In this document: piece by piece, positions 7,793-11,159 of the stretch
Numbering within the stretch: position 1 is the stretch's first letter
How the letters are laid out: the number at the start of each line of letters is the position of its first letter
Origin: Myxococcales bacterium
Lineage (GTDB): Bacteria; Myxococcota_C; UBA6777
Assembly: GCA_027005175.1 (NCBI GenBank)
Contig: JALTMC010000756.1
Span: 1-11,159 of the forward strand
DNA length: 11,159 nt
Reading direction: 5' to 3'
Position numbers and translations under genes: made by a program
Notes under the pieces: model-generated
What the model was told of the DNA's origin: nothing
The model's database searches: none
The model's input: only the letters and a program-made list of their open reading frames with translations

Positions 7793-7808
7793 GGAAAACA
7801 TTGTTTCC
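7793..7808. promoter_or_regulatory. Symmetric site upstream of the candidate YceI promoter
   Basis: Read on the minus strand, GGAAA-CAATGT-TTTCC is a 5-bp inverted repeat around six bases, just upstream of the -24 element. The GGAAACAAT half recurs 21 bp away, two helical turns, inside the candidate promoter. This could be an operator; no protein can be assigned. Confidence 0.25.
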
Positions 7809-8072
7809 AAAGCAAAAGACTCGGCTTTCACACGAGAATAACAAGCCTTATTGCAGATGGCTCAAAGTATTGCTAACGTTGGGTCTGGATGATTCATGTG
7901 ATGCGTGGTCAACTCCCCCCATCAAACCCGCTTGATTCAGCCTACGGTTTCACCCCTATGGGCTGCCTGTGCAATCGCGCATCGCTCTCGCTGTAGAAGA
8001 GCCTGGAGGGGGTTTCCACACCCACAACATAAGAGTTTTTTTCTGCTCAGAGCAAGCAAAGCTTAAATTGAG

Positions 8073-10082
8073 ATGCAAAGACCCAAAAGATATACGTTCC
8101 AGATCAATCGATGGTTGCTGGCAGGAACACTGCTGCTTTTGCCCTTTGCTTATGACACCGGTGCATTTGATGTCCTCAAGACCAAGCATTTTGCTTGGAT
8201 ACTTGCCCTTACAGGCTTATCTACACTCGCTTTGCTTCGAGACCAGTTCGACATGCGCCTGTTCTGGAGCCTGAGTGCCGTATTTTTGTGCTTTCTACCA
8301 ACGTGGTGGCGCGGCACAGAGATGTTGCTGTGGTGGCAACCATGGACACAAGCCATCGGACTCCTATTCTGGTGGTATTTGCTCCAAACTGCACTTCCGA
8401 CCGAACCCATGGAAGAAACGGAGCAATCCAAGATAGAACAACCCAGTATAGAACAAGAAGAGAGCACTACGACCAAAGAGAGCACTACGACCAAAGAGAG
8501 CGTTCCAGAGCAGCTACCTCATAACTCCCAGCTACCTCATAACTCCCAGCTACCTCATACTGCAACTCCTCGTATACTGCTTCGTGCCATCACATGGAGT
8601 TTGGTTGGGATGGCGTTGTGGGTCTATTTCCATCGCTGGCTCCCTTCATACTTGCCCCTATCACTGGCAAGCACGTCTCTCGCCGAGGGATTGTTTGGAA
8701 ACCCCAATCATCTGAGTGCCTTTCTTGCTGTTGGTATCCCTGCTTGTTTGGTTGCGGGCGCACGTCATCAATGGACGATCGTGTTCATTCTACCCGCCTT
8801 ACTCTGGACAGGCTCCCGCCTTGGGCTACTCTCGTGTGGAGTTGCCTTACTGGTTGGTGGGATACTCCTTCTTGCCAAACGTCCATCGGAGTACCGTGAA
8901 GAAGAAGTCATCGTTTCTGGTGTATGTGGACACCGAGCCCTTCTTGCAAGACGCCAATCTAACCGTTGTGAAGGAGGATTTTCTCTGGCTCTTGTTGTGC
9001 TTATGATGGGAGGTTCGTTTGTGCTCTCTCCCACGAAGAATCTGAGTCATATCACAACGGGCTGGGGTGGGATCTCCGCCCGAACTCACCTGGTACGATG
9101 TGCCGCCCCAATGCTTCGACAAGAAGGGCTCTTTGGCACCGGCTGGGGGTGTTTTCGACAGGCATTTCCAGCCTACAGAGGCCGCTGTCTCAGAGGGACA
9201 CGTTACCAGCATGACCCCCAGCACACGGTCATCTTGAACCTTCACAACGACTGGATGGAGGTCTTGATCGAAGGAGGAGGGATTGGTCTACTGCTTTGGA
9301 TCGTTGCCTTCTCCTTTGGTCTTTACCACCTATGGAATGCACAAAACTTGCAGTGGAGAGAACGTGTTTGGTTGGCGATGGTGTTTGTGGCTCTCGCGAT
9401 TCAAATGGCTGGACACTTTCCTCTCCAGCTCCCTCCGGTCATGGCCATCGCTGTCACATGCTGGGGGCTCTTAGCTTGGTCGGCTCGCACCCAAAGTCTC
9501 CATCTGGAGCCCCAGACAATCAACCGAAAACCAGAGACAACGCAAGCTTGGAGGCTGTCCCTCACCCGTTGGTGGTCCAGGCAGGCTTCACGTTCGCTCC
9601 CGTGGTGGCTTCGCTTTCTCTTCTTGTGGGGATGGGTTCTTGTGCTCTTTGTACAGTGGCAGTCTTATCATGCAGAGCGGCTCTTTGCACGCGCCGATAT
9701 CGCGATAGACCTTGGTTCTCCCAACGCGATGAATCTCCTGATTCAAAGTGAGTCTTACTTTCCATCGATACATGTTTCGTTTCAAAAAGCACAACTGCTC
9801 CTCAACAAGAATAGACCCAAAGCTGCTCTTCACTCTTTTCAACAAGCGATGCGCTGGCAGCCAGACGCTCAAGTCGCACAGTATATGGCGATGGCTTACT
9901 TAAGACTTAATCAAAAGCAAAAAGCGTATGCGATCATCTCCCAAGGTCTGCGACTTCGACCAGGCTATCCGCCTCTCCTCAAGATGTTGCAGGCTCTATC
10001 TCCACCCCAACCAAAGAAGTCCTCCCATCGTATCGTCCCAAGCCCGCAACCAAAGCTCCAGGACAAACCTCACAACAGGTGA
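8073..10082 (+). CDS. O-antigen ligase/polymerase (Wzy_C)-like membrane protein with C-terminal TPR
   Basis: This 669-residue polytopic inner-membrane protein is of the O-antigen ligase/polymerase superfamily (WaaL, Wzy and related glycan or pilin-glycan ligases). Hydrophobic segments lie at about 13-28, 39-56, 63-78, 85-105, 168-188, 212-230, 233-268, 302-318, 400-420, 432-470 and 510-528. Family landmarks are GNPNHLSAFL (209-218), TGSRLGLLS (246-254) and a large periplasmic loop (about 319-395) ending in HNDWMEVLIEGGGIG (391-405). The C-terminal tail (about 532-640) carries a TPR-like pair, including AALHSFQQAMRWQPD (584-598). The loop at about 109-167 is low-complexity and contains in-frame 18-bp repeats. 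The ATG has only a weak TTGAG upstream. The stop codon lies within a strong terminator hairpin. No glycan biosynthesis genes are nearby, so the substrate (O-antigen, exopolysaccharide or protein glycan) is unknown. Confidence 0.88.
   Translation: MQRPKRYTFQINRWLLAGTLLLLPFAYDTGAFDVLKTKHFAWILALTGLSTLALLRDQFDMRLFWSLSAVFLCFLPTWWRGTEMLLWWQPWTQAIGLLFWWYLLQTALPTEPMEETEQSKIEQPSIEQEESTTTKESTTTKESVPEQLPHNSQLPHNSQLPHTATPRILLRAITWSLVGMALWVYFHRWLPSYLPLSLASTSLAEGLFGNPNHLSAFLAVGIPACLVAGARHQWTIVFILPALLWTGSRLGLLSCGVALLVGGILLLAKRPSEYREEEVIVSGVCGHRALLARRQSNRCEGGFSLALVVLMMGGSFVLSPTKNLSHITTGWGGISARTHLVRCAAPMLRQEGLFGTGWGCFRQAFPAYRGRCLRGTRYQHDPQHTVILNLHNDWMEVLIEGGGIGLLLWIVAFSFGLYHLWNAQNLQWRERVWLAMVFVALAIQMAGHFPLQLPPVMAIAVTCWGLLAWSARTQSLHLEPQTINRKPETTQAWRLSLTRWWSRQASRSLPWWLRFLFLWGWVLVLFVQWQSYHAERLFARADIAIDLGSPNAMNLLIQSESYFPSIHVSFQKAQLLLNKNRPKAALHSFQQAMRWQPDAQVAQYMAMAYLRLNQKQKAYAIISQGLRLRPGYPPLLKMLQALSPPQPKKSSHRIVPSPQPKLQDKPHNR
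8461..8500 (+). repeat. Two in-frame 18-bp tandem repeats in the ligase gene
   Basis: The unit AGAGCACTACGACCAAAG occurs at 8461-8478 and 8479-8496 without a mismatch, followed by a partial third copy. It encodes ESTTTKESTTTKES. Copy-number change in steps of 18 bp would lengthen or shorten the loop while keeping the frame. Confidence 0.9.
8511..8560 (+). repeat. Second 18-bp in-frame tandem repeat in the ligase gene (2.7 copies)
   Basis: The unit CAGCTACCTCATAACTCC occurs at 8511-8528 and 8529-8546, with a partial copy at 8547-8560. It encodes QLPHNSQLPHNSQLPH. It lies ten bases after the first repeat and shares its unit length but not its sequence, so two independent expansions happened in the same loop. 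Confidence 0.9.
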
Positions 10083-10124
10083 GACAAAGACAAATCTCAC
10101 CTGTTGTGAGGTTTGTCCTGTTTT
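10059..10124 (+). terminator. Very long intrinsic terminator overlapping the ligase stop codon
   Basis: Positions 10059-10084 and 10095-10120 form a perfect 26-bp inverted repeat with a 10-nt loop (CAAAGACAAA), followed by TTTT (10121-10124). The left arm encodes the last residues (QDKPHNR) and includes the TGA stop at 10080-10082. The T run is present only in the plus direction, so it should terminate the ligase transcript and separate it from the PAN-protein gene downstream. The stem is much longer than usual for intrinsic terminators and could also be an RNase III substrate or a small inserted palindrome. Confidence 0.8.
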
Positions 10125-10214
10125 GCAAATCGCAGTCAATCAGAGTAGTTTTCTTTCATCAAAACTTTTTCAAGCCCGCAACGTTGAAGTTTGAGATGCC
10201 CTCTCGTCCCAACC

Positions 10215-10228
10215 AAGGAGATATCATG
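10215..10228 (+). promoter_or_regulatory. Ribosome binding site of the PAN-domain gene
   Basis: AAGGAG at 10215-10220 lies five bases before the ATG at 10226. It is one of the best Shine-Dalgarno sequences in the window and fixes the start of the last gene at a perfect signal-peptide N-terminus. Confidence 0.85.
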
Positions 10229-11159
10229 ATACGCATTTTGCTGTATGGATTGTTTGCACTCACAGTAACGTTCCCCCTATGGACCGTCGCACAAGCCAAG
10301 TCGTCACAATCGTCGTTTACCATCATGAGAAATAAGACAATCCATGGACACAACATCAAGTTATTTAAATCGGGAAATCTCCGTCGGTGTGGAGTTGATT
10401 GTTTTAAGACACCAGGATGCCGTGCCTTTGTGTTTGTACATAGCACCCAACTGTGTTGGTTGAAAGATACAAAGGCAGCCAATGCATGGCGCGACCAAAG
10501 AGACAGTACTCTGGGTGCCAAAAAGCCCTATACACGCTCCAGATACCATCGTTCAACGCAAGCAAGACGGGCTGTCAACAGACGACGACTTCGAAGTCTG
10601 GGGAGACGACGTCCCATCCGTATTCACGGAGCACATCGTCACCATCCCGCCCACAGAAATGCACACCCAACATTCGGTAACAAGCCAGGAGTTCCCTCTC
10701 GCTCTCACAAGAAAATTCGCGTTTTGAGGCATCGCTACAAAAACCCTCGTCCACAACGCCTTCGACGAAGTACCCTCTCTCGTTATCGCAGAAGAGGAAG
10801 AGTTCGCTATCGCAGAAGAGGGAGTGCTCACTATCGCAGAAGTACTCCGACTCGTTACAAAAGACGACGATACAAGTATCGCAGAGCGACAAGAGCCAGA
10901 TACCGCAGAGCGACAAGGGCTCGATTTTTTCGAGGGACACGAGCAGGTACTCGTGTGACACGAACAAAAACATTGCGAGCTTACGTTCATCGTCGCTATC
11001 GTTGCCTAACTTACAAAGGTCCTCGTCTCGGTGGGGTATTGGGTCGTTGTAGTTTTCGTCGGCGGTGGCGCCTGGAGCGATGGAGCCGTCGTGGTCTTTT
11101 AATTCGCCGTGGTCAAAGCAATAAGTGTTTGGGTGTTACACCGCGAGGTGGATATATAG
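10226..11159 (+). CDS. Secreted PAN/Apple-like protein with Arg-rich repeat region and probable ricin-B-type start (partial, 3' end outside window)
   Basis: This frame is open for 311 codons to the window edge, with no stop. Residues 1-24 are a signal peptide (MIRILLYGLF core, cleavage predicted after AQA). Residues about 31-82 resemble a PAN/Apple domain: HNIKLFKSGNLRRC, four cysteines (55, 59, 65, 77) and the typical ending CWLKDT. Residues about 101-260 are extraordinarily basic (54 Arg in 160 residues by my count), with a His cluster (HGAHRHHPAHRNAH, 134-147) and Tyr-Arg-Arg repeats (187-233). From about 258 the pattern RCLTY, RCS, RWRL, GLLIRRGQSNKCLGV (289-303) resembles one ricin-B-type beta-trefoil repeat, suggesting carbohydrate binding. 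It lies after the ligase terminator with its own ribosome binding site. The secreted nature is well supported, the PAN call good, and the trefoil call moderate; the function is unknown. Confidence 0.85.
   Translation, partial: MIRILLYGLFALTVTFPLWTVAQAKSSQSSFTIMRNKTIHGHNIKLFKSGNLRRCGVDCFKTPGCRAFVFVHSTQLCWLKDTKAANAWRDQRDSTLGAKKPYTRSRYHRSTQARRAVNRRRLRSLGRRRPIRIHGAHRHHPAHRNAHPTFGNKPGVPSRSHKKIRVLRHRYKNPRPQRLRRSTLSRYRRRGRVRYRRRGSAHYRRSTPTRYKRRRYKYRRATRARYRRATRARFFRGTRAGTRVTRTKTLRAYVHRRYRCLTYKGPRLGGVLGRCSFRRRWRLERWSRRGLLIRRGQSNKCLGVTPRGGYI
10784..10924 (+). repeat. Degenerate 24-bp tandem repeat encoding Tyr-Arg-Arg octapeptides
   Basis: Six units start at 10784, 10808, 10832, 10856, 10877 and 10901. 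All are 24 bp except the fourth, which is 21 bp. Four of the six units open with TATCGCAG and one with TACCGCAG; each encodes Y-(R/K)-R-(R/S/A) followed by four mostly basic or small residues. Units 1 and 2 are very similar, as are units 5 and 6, which indicates local duplications. All stay in frame with the PAN-protein gene. Confidence 0.85.

Larger units (their letters stand above)
7676..8072. other. Divergent intergenic region between the YceI and ligase genes
   Basis: These ~400 bases hold the promoters of both divergent genes. On the YceI side are a candidate -24/-12 site (7773-7788), a symmetric site (7793-7808), a repeated ATTGTTTCC spaced 21 bp (7779-7787 and 7800-7808) and a GGAAT-N-ATTCC palindrome (7753-7763). 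On the ligase side (about 7880-8072) I see C/G runs and a T7 run, but no convincing promoter hexamers and no gene. Confidence 0.5.

Noticed and set aside
6968-7876. 302-codon plus-strand open frame opposite the YceI gene
   Set aside because: It lies antisense to a well-supported YceI protein with signal peptide and ribosome binding site, and its translation shows no family pattern.
10040-10183. 11-bp direct repeat AAGCCCGCAAC flanking the terminator, considered as a target-site duplication
   Set aside because: One copy is ordinary coding sequence of the ligase, the copies are about 130 bp apart, and the sequence between them has no inverted termini at its ends.
10553-10990. Long minus-strand frames rich in Ser or Cys opposite the PAN-protein gene
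   Set aside because: They are the complement of the arginine-codon repeats; the plus strand has the ribosome binding site, signal peptide and domain signatures.

Overview
The window reads as a piece of a Gram-negative bacterial chromosome of moderate GC (about half, by eye). It has a sigma-54 activator, an O-antigen ligase/polymerase-type membrane protein, Sec signal peptides and a secreted PAN-type protein. That mixture is common in the former Deltaproteobacteria (Myxococcota and relatives), but nothing here fixes the taxon.

Layout. Positions 1-964 contain no gene I can support; the first ~560 bases are strikingly AT-rich and the rest holds a decayed tandem duplication. From 6759 down to 965, four genes lie head to tail on the minus strand. 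In transcription order they are a group 1 truncated haemoglobin, a [2Fe-2S]/FAD/NAD(P)H reductase (2 nt gap), a membrane histidine kinase with three PAS domains (45 nt gap to the preferred ATG, 33 nt to an upstream TTG), and, after a 261 nt gap, a sigma-54-dependent activator with two PAS domains. A separate minus-strand gene (7091-7675) encodes an exported YceI-family protein. Divergent from it, 8073-10082 (+) encodes a Wzy_C/O-antigen-ligase-like membrane protein with a C-terminal TPR. That gene ends inside a 26-bp perfect hairpin followed by a short T run. The window closes with an unfinished plus-strand gene (from 10226) for a secreted PAN/Apple-like protein with an extremely arginine-rich middle built partly on 24-bp repeats, running into what looks like the start of a ricin-B-type beta-trefoil.

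How the genes may work together. The globin and reductase together supply the parts that flavohaemoglobin joins in one chain: a haem globin for O2/NO chemistry plus an FAD/NAD(P)H module, here with a ferredoxin domain as well. The PAS kinase and PAS sigma-54 activator downstream suggest that the module is sensed or controlled by redox, gas or ligand signals. The activator has no receiver domain, so it is not a standard two-component partner of the kinase. The right half (YceI, ligase, PAN protein) is cell-envelope biology. The best candidates for something undescribed are the PAN-Arg-repeat-trefoil protein and the split globin/reductase operon tied to two PAS sensors.
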